This document shows, piece after piece, positions 1 to 5,656 of a stretch of 5,656 bases of DNA (positions are counted from its first letter, which is position 1; every line of letters starts with the position of its first letter). The position numbers and the translations under genes were made by a program. A model generated the notes under the pieces. It did not search any database, had not been told where the DNA came from, and saw only the letters and a list, made by a program, of their open reading frames with translations. The DNA is taken from the NCBI GenBank assembly GCA_030431945.1, contig JAUIIF010000326.1:1-5656 (forward strand). The letters are read 5' to 3'. The DNA is from Bacteroidia bacterium. Lineage in GTDB: Bacteria; Bacteroidota; Bacteroidia; Chitinophagales; Saprospiraceae.

Positions 1-467
1 CCGCCTTCCGTGCTTTCGCCAAAACCGATAGTGCTTCCATGGCCATGCAGCCTAAAATCCGTATCCTGTACAGCCGTCCGTACAAGAAAGGGCGCGATGT
101 CTGGGGAGGCGACCTGGCCCCCTACGGTGAGCCTTACCGGCTGGGTGCAAACGAAACGACGGAAATCCAGTTCTACACTCCCGTAAAAATTGGCAATCAA
201 CTCGTTCCGGCGGGCCGTTACTCCATCGGTGCTATTCCCACGGCCGACAACTGGGAAGTCTTTTTCAGTGTCGATGTGGATGGCTGGGGTGTTTACGCCT
301 ACAAGCCAGAGCACAACATTGCGACGGTTACGGTCCCCACTGCTTCCGTCAGTGATGTCATCGAAAATTTCTCCATTACGCTCTACGAAGCTACTCCCGG
401 TACCGTACACCTGAAAATGGGCTGGGACAAGACGGTGGTTGAAGTACCCATCGTTTTAGTTAAGTAA
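1..467 (+). CDS. DUF2911 domain protein, 3' part (5' end outside window)
   Basis: The reading frame is open from base 3 to the TAA at 465-467 and shows 154 residues. A Met lies at base 39, but the frame continues upstream without a stop, and DUF2911 proteins normally have residues before the conserved core, so the true start is probably left of the window. Recognisable family features are the YSRPYKKGR stretch, the WGGDLAPYGEPYRLGANE block followed by a TTEIQF strand, the PAGRYSIGAIP strand-turn, and a C-terminal beta-rich part ending VEVPIVLVK. DUF2911 proteins are common in Bacteroidota, often exported, and have no assigned biochemical function. Whether this one has a signal peptide cannot be seen. 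The gene converges on the protease gene to its right, with a strong hairpin between them. Family assignment is confident; function is unknown. Confidence 0.88.
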   Translation, partial: AFRAFAKTDSASMAMQPKIRILYSRPYKKGRDVWGGDLAPYGEPYRLGANETTEIQFYTPVKIGNQLVPAGRYSIGAIPTADNWEVFFSVDVDGWGVYAYKPEHNIATVTVPTASVSDVIENFSITLYEATPGTVHLKMGWDKTVVEVPIVLVK

Positions 468-509
468 GCCTTTACCCGTTCAGCCATTGCGGCAGGACAA
501 ACGCAGAAC

Positions 510-549
510 AACAAAGCCTCCCCCCGAAATTTCGGGGGGAGGCTTTGTT
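510..549. terminator. bidirectional intrinsic terminator between convergent genes
   Basis: This is a perfect inverted repeat with 20-base arms and no spacer: AACAAAGCCTCCCCCCGAAA at 510-529 pairs with its exact complement at 530-549. In RNA the AT centre would open as the loop, leaving a GC-rich stem. The outer edge is A-rich on the left and T-rich on the right (TTTGTT then ATTTAT), so a U-rich 3' edge follows the stem in the + direction. The symmetry gives the minus-strand transcript the same edge. It lies 42 bases after the DUF2911 stop and 54 bases from the protease stop, where a shared terminator is expected. Termination itself is inferred. Confidence 0.88.
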
Positions 550-603
550 ATTTATACGGCATGAGGAATACTTCCCGGAAGAAGCACCGCCTCCTCCGCT
601 CAG

Positions 604-2817
604 TTACCGGATAATGAGCTTCTCGACTTCACGGAAGCCATCCTTTCCTTCCAGTACCACCAGGTACATGCCGGCCGCTAATTTCTCGGTAGTAATGCTG
701 TTTACCCCTACCTGCAGCTGGCGGGTCAGTAATACCTGCCCCGTGATGTTGGTAACGCGGGCCGTGTACCCTTCCTCATCAATGCGGATGTTGAACGCAC
801 CGTAAGCAGGATTAGGGAAGACTTCGTAAGCCACGTCAGTAGCAAAATCATCTTCTTCAACCGGCTCGAAGGTGCTGGTCTCCCGGTTGTCACCACCGAT
901 GATAACCCGGGTACCGTTACTCTGGCAGCCACCAAGGACGATGTTATCCAGGTGTACATAATCAGAATTGGCACTGGCATCACAACGGAAACGGACGCGT
1001 ACGTTTGTTCCAAATCCGCCTGTTGCCGTAATGGTTACGCTTTCATTGTACAGGGTGTTGTTGCTGAAGTCCGTTCCACTGGCCCAGGTCTTTACCGTCT
1101 GGAAGCCACTGCCGTTATCAACCTGTAACCAGAAATCTTCCCCATTTTCCATACTGTAGGGGTAGTAGCTGAAGTCAACCGTCAGTTCTTCCAGGCTGCT
1201 CAGGTTATAAGCATCTGACGTCAGGACCGAAGAGCTGGTATTGTCACGCAGGTATACCGAACGTATGCCCTGGATTGGGCGGGTAGTGCTGCGGACACAG
1301 TCGGAGCCTCCATCGTTCCAGTTACCGTAGCCGGATTCGAAGTCGTCGCTTGCGAACGTGATGTCCGTACAACCTCCGCCGCCACACGGGGCACAGTTGC
1401 TGCCGCCACAGTCCACCCCGGTTTCGTCACCGTTCTGCACACCGTCATCACAGGTGGGGGGCGTTACACACGGCGTACAGCTACCGCCACAGTCCACCCC
1501 GGTTTCATCACCGTTCTGCACACCGTCATCACAGGAGGGGCCGGCCCCTCCACCGATGCAGAAGTTTTTCGTCTCGGTGCTGCCGAAGCTTCCACCTGAT
1601 TCATTTACCCCAGGCCCGCTCAGGCTGTAGGAGCCATTGCCGTAGGCACAGCAAATGCCATCACCGTAGCTATCGTTGATGGTAAAGTCATAGCAGCCGT
1701 CGGGGAGGCAGAAATTCTGCGTAATGGTCACGTTGTTACCGTAAGGACCGCCACTGGCAATAGTAGCACCACTTGCATTCTTCAGCGTCCAGGTCGTTTC
1801 GCTGCCGTAGTTGTCCGTTACCAGCGTAAAGGCAACTTCCGTATCCGTACAGCCACCGCCGCCACCGCCACCGGGGGTGCCACAGCCGTTACTGTTGGCC
1901 AGGCTGGCGCGGGAACCGGCCAGCGCAGCTTTCATGCGGGTTTTCTGCCCTTCGGTGAACAGGTTCATACAGGCATCATCGGAGTAGTCCATGTAATTCT
2001 GGACCATATCCGTCGTACCACAGCTTACCGTCCCGATCTGGCAGCCGCCGTTGCTGGCGTCACTATCCGGGGTATCGCTGACGAAGTCGCTGGCGCCACA
2101 GCCACCGTCGCCCCAGATATGCCGCAGGTTAAGGTAGTGCCCGACTTCGTGCGTAGCCGTCCGGCCCAGGTCAAAAGGAGCCGTCGCGGTACCAATTGTT
2201 CCGAAGTAAGCATAGTCGACTACAACGCCGTCCGTAGCAGCAGCGCCGCCGGGAAACTGGGCGTAACCCAGCAGGCCACCCGCCAGGTCACAGACCCACA
2301 TATTCATGTAGTCGGCGGCAGGCCAGGCGTCAGATCCTCCACTGGAGTTGAACTTAACGGGGTTTCCGGAAGTCCCGAAACTGGTAGAGCTGGTTGACCT
2401 GCGAATCACCCCATCCGTTGCGTTACCGTTAGGGTCCACCGTAGCCAGGCAGAATTCAATTTCCGAATCAGCGGCCTGCGGCCAGACGTTGTCAGCATCG
2501 CTGTTCAGCCGGCGAAAGTCGGCATTAAGTACGTCAATCTGACTCTGAATCTGCGCCAGGGAGATATTTTCCGTCGCATTATTGTAAACGACGTGCACGA
2601 CCACCGGTATAGTCGTCAGGGCCTTATCCCCTTGTTCAGCCCGGAAATTACGGGTGAACTGCTCCAGGGCTTCCATGCGGTCCAGCGTCGCCGGGTCCTG
2701 TAAAATTTGCTCCTCGAGCGCCTCCATAGTACCGCAATCCCGCTGGGCAGCCAGGGATAAGGAGCCCAGCAGAACCAGGCTGAATAAGAGGAAAAAACGG
2801 GTATTCTTGAAATACAT
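604..2817 (-). CDS. secreted M43 (pappalysin-type) zinc metalloprotease with T9SS sorting domain
   Basis: The protein has 737 residues from the ATG at 2817-2815. A TTG two codons upstream is also in frame, but ATG gives a normal signal peptide (about 1-25, MYFKNTRF then a Leu-rich core ending LAAQ). Residues 26-65 resemble an M43 propeptide; C28 in RDCGT may be a cysteine switch (inference). The catalytic domain spans about 68-310. Zinc motif HEVGHYLNLRH gives H223, H227, H233 and catalytic E224; NYMDY (M276) is the probable Met-turn. C240, C259, C266 and C283 fit the two family disulfides. After a Gly-rich linker (315-322) come a DSYGDGICC-type domain (about 323-421), two Cys-rich repeats (429-450, 456-478), a beta-sandwich-like domain (about 482-632) and a type A T9SS domain (about 665-737, starting EVFPNP, ending KLIIR). 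Known role of the family: extracellular or cell-surface proteolysis. The substrate is unknown. It appears monocistronic. Confidence 0.95.
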   Translation of the reverse strand: MYFKNTRFFLLFSLVLLGSLSLAAQRDCGTMEALEEQILQDPATLDRMEALEQFTRNFRAEQGDKALTTIPVVVHVVYNNATENISLAQIQSQIDVLNADFRRLNSDADNVWPQAADSEIEFCLATVDPNGNATDGVIRRSTSSTSFGTSGNPVKFNSSGGSDAWPAADYMNMWVCDLAGGLLGYAQFPGGAAATDGVVVDYAYFGTIGTATAPFDLGRTATHEVGHYLNLRHIWGDGGCGASDFVSDTPDSDASNGGCQIGTVSCGTTDMVQNYMDYSDDACMNLFTEGQKTRMKAALAGSRASLANSNGCGTPGGGGGGGCTDTEVAFTLVTDNYGSETTWTLKNASGATIASGGPYGNNVTITQNFCLPDGCYDFTINDSYGDGICCAYGNGSYSLSGPGVNESGGSFGSTETKNFCIGGGAGPSCDDGVQNGDETGVDCGGSCTPCVTPPTCDDGVQNGDETGVDCGGSNCAPCGGGGCTDITFASDDFESGYGNWNDGGSDCVRSTTRPIQGIRSVYLRDNTSSSVLTSDAYNLSSLEELTVDFSYYPYSMENGEDFWLQVDNGSGFQTVKTWASGTDFSNNTLYNESVTITATGGFGTNVRVRFRCDASANSDYVHLDNIVLGGCQSNGTRVIIGGDNRETSTFEPVEEDDFATDVAYEVFPNPAYGAFNIRIDEEGYTARVTNITGQVLLTRQLQVGVNSITTEKLAAGMYLVVLEGKDGFREVEKLIIR
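1403..1535 (-). repeat. 81-bp repeat coding two CDDGVQNGDETGVDCGG modules
   Basis: Bases 1403-1454 and 1484-1535 are the same 52-base sequence offset by 81 bases, with one difference (G at 1426, A at 1507). Both lie inside the metalloprotease gene and encode, in frame, the Cys-rich module CDDGVQNGDETGVDCGG (residues 429-445 and 456-472), each followed by a short Ser/Cys/Pro tail (SCTPC versus SNCAPC). The module type is common in secreted Bacteroidota proteins, usually as a linker between catalytic and binding domains. Near-identity at DNA level suggests recent duplication or gene conversion. Confidence 0.9.
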
Positions 2818-3397
2818 AAACAAGGATTAATTGTATATGCCCTTAGTTTGGGAACCGTTGCTGACAAACATGGAAACGCCACGGCTCTACCTGGACGGAA
2901 GAGCATTCTTTGACGATTACTATGTAAAAGAAGTTGGTTGGTTAGCGGCTCCGATTAGGTTTACTTTTCGGGCAATACGTGTTCTGAAATGGTTAAGCAG
3001 GATAAAGCTAGCGAAATTTCGCCTAAGAAAAAATTTGCGCCCCGATAATTCTGGATTTATTCATAAAATCCTTCATTTTTTGAGTCAAAAACGAGTTTTG
3101 CGCAATACAATTTTGCGGCGGGAACGCAGGTGCAAACAATCGTTAAGTCACGGCAAGCAGGGTAATGGCAGGTATCCCTGACGCGGGCACCAGAGGTGCC
3201 CTCGCAGGAGCAGCGCAGTTAAAATCAGCCGTCCACAATCACCTCGGGTTGCCCGAGCCAGGTATAACCTCCTGCCGTTTTTGGCTATTTAATTTCATTG
3301 TCCTGCACCTGCGTCCGCGCCCGACAAGCGGATGACCGATTTCGTAAAAAACACCTTTGCCAAAAACTAAAGCCTGCAGGATTTCATTAAGACGAAC
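2818..3397. other. divergent intergenic region, two compositional halves
   Basis: These 580 bases separate the protease start from the lipoprotein start, and I see no convincing gene in them. The left half (about 2890-3120) is AT-rich. It contains a 12-base perfect palindrome, GCGAAATTTCGC (3011-3022), a 6-bp hairpin (GGATTT 3053-3058, AAATCC 3066-3071) followed by TTCATTTTTT, and the palindrome TTGCGCAA (3098-3105). The right half (about 3120-3397) is GC-richer and holds several self-complementary segments, listed separately. I looked for the Bacteroidota promoter pattern (TTG, about 20 bases, TAnnTTTG) on both strands and found no full match. Promoters for both flanking genes should lie here but cannot be placed. 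Confidence 0.6.
3164..3380 (+). promoter_or_regulatory. candidate structured leader RNA upstream of the lipoprotein gene
   Basis: A closing helix can form between AATGGCAGG (3164-3172) and CCTGCCGTT (3271-3279), with one G-U pair. It encloses hairpins GGGCACC/GGTGCCC (3185-3191 and 3195-3201), CTCGGG/CCCGAG (3243-3248 and 3252-3257) and AGGT/ACCT (3260-3263 and 3267-3270). A TTTTT run (3278-3282) follows. A competing helix pairs GTTTTTGGC (3277-3285) with GCCAAAAAC (3359-3367), exact over 9 bases, and encloses a 7-bp hairpin (3312-3318 and 3328-3334). The two closing helices overlap and exclude each other. The G-U pair and the T run favour the + transcript. No known riboswitch motif, including the cobalamin box, was recognised. 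Structure and role are inferred from base pairing only. Confidence 0.3.
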
Positions 3398-3913
3398 ATG
3401 CGTCTGATCTCTATATTTTGTCTCCTTATCTTTTGCTGGGCCTGCGAGGGAAACACGGCCGCCCGCAAGGCAGCCCGTGGTCCTAATTTTGTGCCCGACG
3501 CAAATCATCTCTATTTCAAAAACACCCGGGCCTGGCACTACCGGGCCGAAGAAGTTACTAACCGGGCGACGATTTTCCGCCACGACGACCTGCTCAATTC
3601 CACCGCCCACCTTTTGCCCGTAATCATTGACAACTGGTTACAGGACCGGGCGGTCATTCGGTTTGAGGTACGCCCGGAAGTAACTGATTGGAACCTGCAG
3701 GTTGTCCGCCAAAACGGACGCCGGGACACCGTTGCCTTGTCCGTGCCGCCCGCCAACGAAGAACTCACGAATTTAGCGACCATTTTGCTGGGGAACGACG
3801 AACTTTACCTCCACCCATCCCCGGACACAGCCCTGCTCGCCTTCCCCGATGCACCAGGCCGGGCCGCCGCCCGGGTGGTCTTACTGGATTACTTACGGCT
3901 CGTCGGGCAGTAA
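3398..3913 (+). CDS. hypothetical lipoprotein, unrecognised family
   Basis: The product has 171 residues and starts at the only suitable ATG. No Shine-Dalgarno sequence is visible, as is usual in Bacteroidota. The N-terminus (MRLISIFCLLIFCWAC then EGN) is a short positively charged end, a hydrophobic core and a Cys at position 16, which fits a lipoprotein signal peptide with a relaxed lipobox. The mature part would be about 156 residues, attached by lipid to C16. It has no further Cys and no transmembrane segment. Residues 36-48 (NHLYFKNTRAWHY) and an RHDDL stretch at 61-65 look like conserved blocks. The middle (about 86-115) reads as alternating beta strands, and the rest is mixed. I do not recognise a domain and assign no function. 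The mutase-like gene follows after 65 bases on the same strand, so shared transcription is possible. The compositional fit and clean signal peptide make it a likely real gene. Confidence 0.82.
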   Translation: MRLISIFCLLIFCWACEGNTAARKAARGPNFVPDANHLYFKNTRAWHYRAEEVTNRATIFRHDDLLNSTAHLLPVIIDNWLQDRAVIRFEVRPEVTDWNLQVVRQNGRRDTVALSVPPANEELTNLATILLGNDELYLHPSPDTALLAFPDAPGRAAARVVLLDYLRLVGQ

Positions 3914-3978
3914 TTCCCCGTATTCTCCCTACATTTAGCCAGCGTTTCAGTGCTTGTCTAACTTCGATTACCTTCCCC

Positions 3979-5097
3979 ATGCCCACCTCCAATTCTTCCA
4001 CGACGCTTCCGCCCACCGACGCTAATCACTGGCTCGATGGCATGGAACCGGACCAGGCTGACGCCCGGGTTTCGGCTGCAATCCTCAACCAGGTTACGGA
4101 TACAGCAGGACCTGACAAAAGCCCGGTAGAAACCAGCTGGGAAATTGGCGCCTACGTGGAATCCGGAGAAAATGACATCATCAACGCCTACGCCCGGGAA
4201 GAACTGGCGGCCGGTGCCGAAGCCCTTCTTTTCCGCCTGTACCACCAGCCGGAGGTAAAAGACATTGCGGAGATTCTTGAGGGCATCCCCCTTGCCGACA
4301 TCTCCCTGCACTGCTCCCTCCGCTACCCGGGCCAGGACCCGGCCGAGCTTTTCCGCGACCTCGTCCGCTACCTCCGCCAGGAAGGCCATGACCTTCAGAA
4401 CATTTCAGGGTCGGTGGATTTTGACCCGCTCCTCGACTGGTCAGAGCCCCCCTTCCCGCCGCTTATCCGACTGCTGTTTTTCGTTTCCCGCTGGATGCCG
4501 GAGTTCCGCGTCCTTCAGGTTAATGCTGCCGGCTTCAACAATGGCATTGCCGAAGCGGACGTGGAATTGGCCCTGGCCATTGCCAAGGGGGCGGAATACC
4601 TGCAACACATTCAGGAGCAGGGATACCCCGTTGCGCTGGCCAATCGCCACCTCAAATTCGCCTTCACCGTAGGCACTTCCTTTCACGGAGACATTGCCAA
4701 ACTGCGCGCCTTCCGGGTGCTCTGGTCTAAAGTGCTCGAAGGGCTGGGGGTCGAGAATCCGCCCCCTGCACAAGTCGCAGCCCATACCGACATTACCACC
4801 CTGCAGGAAGAGGAAATGGACAATCGCCTGATGTTACGCCTGCAGGCACTGGCCGCCGATCTTGGCGGAGCGGACCTGCTCTTCCTCGCTCCTGCCGACG
4901 GTATGTTTGAAGCAGCGACGAAGGCTGGTCGCCAGCGGGTCCGTGAGGTGCAACAGCACCTGCGGGACGGTGCCCTGCAACCTTCCATTGACGAAAGCTA
5001 CCTCGAAGACCTTACCGTTGCCCTCGTCAAAGCGGCCTGGTTACGGTACAAGCATATTGAAGACCAGGGAGGTTTTGCCAACGCCGTAGATTTCTAG
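3979..5097 (+). CDS. mutA: methylmalonyl-CoA mutase small-chain homologue, compact form
   Basis: The product has 372 residues. The frame is open upstream to 3688, but that part overlaps the lipoprotein gene and reads as low-complexity Arg/Pro sequence, so the ATG at 3979 is chosen. The family motifs are in the second half: FRVLQVNAAGFNNG (176-189), ADVELALAIAKGAEYL (193-208), VGTSFHGDIAKLRAFRVLW (231-249, matching the family GSNFF..IAKLRA..LW block), DLGGADLLFLAPADG (294-308), and SYLEDLT..L...AW (340-354) followed by IEDQGG (360-365). The complete enzyme interconverts methylmalonyl-CoA and succinyl-CoA using cobalamin on the large chain; the small chain is structural. No cobalamin-binding domain is present here. 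The protein is shorter than the usual small chain (about 450-640 residues), lacking much of the N-terminal segment and the C-terminal extension. The large-chain gene is not next to it. Family call is good; activity in a mutase complex is inferred. Confidence 0.82.
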   Translation: MPTSNSSTTLPPTDANHWLDGMEPDQADARVSAAILNQVTDTAGPDKSPVETSWEIGAYVESGENDIINAYAREELAAGAEALLFRLYHQPEVKDIAEILEGIPLADISLHCSLRYPGQDPAELFRDLVRYLRQEGHDLQNISGSVDFDPLLDWSEPPFPPLIRLLFFVSRWMPEFRVLQVNAAGFNNGIAEADVELALAIAKGAEYLQHIQEQGYPVALANRHLKFAFTVGTSFHGDIAKLRAFRVLWSKVLEGLGVENPPPAQVAAHTDITTLQEEEMDNRLMLRLQALAADLGGADLLFLAPADGMFEAATKAGRQRVREVQQHLRDGALQPSIDESYLEDLTVALVKAAWLRYKHIEDQGGFANAVDF

Positions 5098-5100
5098 CAC

Positions 5101-5126
5101 CGGAAAGGTGTCTTTCCGCTTTCCCG
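5101..5126 (+). terminator. possible weak terminator hairpin after the mutase gene
   Basis: CGGAAAG (5101-5107) and CTTTCCG (5112-5118) form a perfect 7-bp stem with a four-base loop, GTGT, starting four bases after the TAG stop. The following CTTTCCCG is only partly T-rich, so intrinsic termination would be inefficient. It may instead protect the mRNA 3' end or reduce read-through into galM. Confidence 0.4.
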
Positions 5127-5163
5127 CAATTGGAAATTTTCATTTATCAACATCCTTTTTTCC

Positions 5164-5656
5164 ATGCCAATCATAACCAGCCAGGAATGGGGGAACACCC
5201 CTGACGGCACTGCCCACCTTTTTCGCCTTACCAATGACCGGGGCAACACCCTGCAGCTTACTGATTACGGTGGCATTATCACCTCCATCAAAGTAGCGGG
5301 CAAAGAGATGGTCATCGGTTTTGATGATCTGGCAGGGTACCTTGGTGATCACCCTTACTTCGGCGCCCTGATCGGGCGCTATGGCAACCGGATTGCCAGA
5401 GGGAAATTCAGTATCGGCGGGCAAACGTATACCCTGGCGATCAATAACGGGCCCAACAGCCTGCACGGAGGGGATAAGGGTTTTGACAAGCAACTATGGC
5501 GGGCGGAGACGGCAACGACTGAAAATGCCGCCCGGGTGACCCTCCACCACCTTAGCCCCGATGGCGACGAAGGCTTCCCCGGGCAGCTGACGGTGGCTTG
5601 TTCGTACGAATGGACGAACGACGACGAATTGCGCATTCAGTATGCGGCCACGACGG
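5164..5656 (+). CDS. galM: aldose 1-epimerase (mutarotase), 5' part, cut by window edge
   Basis: The frame opens at ATG 5164 and runs off the right edge, showing 164 of the roughly 340-350 residues usual for this family. The enzyme interconverts alpha and beta anomers of sugars such as glucose and galactose, and feeds the Leloir and related sugar pathways. Visible family motifs are LTDYGGIITSI (32-42), GRYGNRIARGKF (71-82), NNGPNSLHGGDKGFDKQLW (94-112) with the substrate-binding His H101, and SPDGDEGFPGQL. The second key His and the catalytic Glu lie in the missing half. No signal peptide is present, so it is probably cytoplasmic. The start is chosen because it gives the normal N-terminus (short lead, then a dG..v..f.LtN..G strand pattern). 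It lies 66 bases after the mutase gene, behind a short hairpin, so it may have its own promoter. No other sugar genes are in view. Confidence 0.95.
   Translation, partial: MPIITSQEWGNTPDGTAHLFRLTNDRGNTLQLTDYGGIITSIKVAGKEMVIGFDDLAGYLGDHPYFGALIGRYGNRIARGKFSIGGQTYTLAINNGPNSLHGGDKGFDKQLWRAETATTENAARVTLHHLSPDGDEGFPGQLTVACSYEWTNDDELRIQYAATT

Noticed and set aside
1358..1630. Repetitive 90-codon frame on + opposite the Cys-rich modules
   Set aside because: Its internal repeat is only the complement of the 81-bp coding repeat in the protease gene.
2818..2823. TTG start for the metalloprotease
   Set aside because: It would add only Met-Phe before the ATG at 2817; the ATG is the standard start and gives a typical signal peptide.
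2831..3181. A 116-codon open frame on + in the intergenic region
   Set aside because: It starts at TTG (or ATG at 2837), lies across the AT-rich control region, has a Lys/Arg-rich sequence without any domain and a composition unlike the neighbouring genes. It is more likely a chance frame.
3120..3300. Cobalamin riboswitch or SRP RNA in the intergenic region
   Set aside because: A B12-related gene lies downstream and AGGAGCAGC loosely resembles part of the SRP RNA tip, but no cobalamin box and no GGAAGG-type SRP loop were found.
3930..3937. TACATTTA as a -7 promoter element for the mutase-like gene
   Set aside because: It differs from TAnnTTTG in the last base, and no TTG lies at the expected distance upstream.
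3688..3978. N-terminal extension of the mutase-like protein
   Set aside because: The frame is open, but the segment lies mostly inside the lipoprotein gene and encodes Arg/Pro-rich shadow sequence. The ATG at 3979 fits the gene boundary.
3958..4389. 143-codon frame on the minus strand inside the mutase-like gene
   Set aside because: It is antisense to well-supported coding sequence and shows no family motif. Long shadow frames are expected in GC-rich coding DNA.

Overview
The window looks like chromosomal DNA from a GC-moderate (mid-50s % by eye) member of the Bacteroidota, most likely a marine Saprospiria/Lewinella-type bacterium. The evidence is a type IX secretion (T9SS) C-terminal sorting domain on a large secreted protease, a DUF2911 protein, a methylmalonyl-CoA mutase small-chain homologue, and starts without Shine-Dalgarno sequences. 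The genus is inference from protein style, not from a marker gene.

Layout, left to right. (1) The 3' part of a DUF2911 gene on + runs in from the left edge and ends at 467. (2) A perfect 40-nt inverted repeat (510-549) lies between this gene and the convergent next one and probably terminates both. (3) A large minus-strand gene (604-2817) encodes a secreted M43 (pappalysin-type) zinc metalloprotease. It has a signal peptide, propeptide, catalytic domain, Gly-rich linker, a DSYGDGICC-type domain, two near-identical Cys-rich repeats, a beta-sandwich-like domain and a T9SS sorting domain. (4) A 580-base divergent intergenic region (2818-3397) has an AT-rich, palindrome-containing half next to the protease and a GC-rich half full of self-complementary segments, a possible structured leader. 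(5) On + follow a small unrecognised lipoprotein (3398-3913), a compact methylmalonyl-CoA mutase small-chain homologue (3979-5097), a short hairpin, and the first half of an aldose 1-epimerase gene, galM (from 5164, cut by the window edge).

The genes do not form an obvious single pathway. The protease acts outside the cell, the lipoprotein is probably membrane-anchored, and the mutase-like protein and epimerase are probably cytoplasmic enzymes of propionate and sugar metabolism. The three + genes at the right are spaced 65-66 bases apart and could be partly co-transcribed. I see no mobile element, CRISPR array, tRNA, rRNA or defence system. The points most worth following up are the structured intergenic region, the shortened mutase small chain without a neighbouring large chain, and the unrecognised lipoprotein. 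No convincing new multi-gene system is visible.
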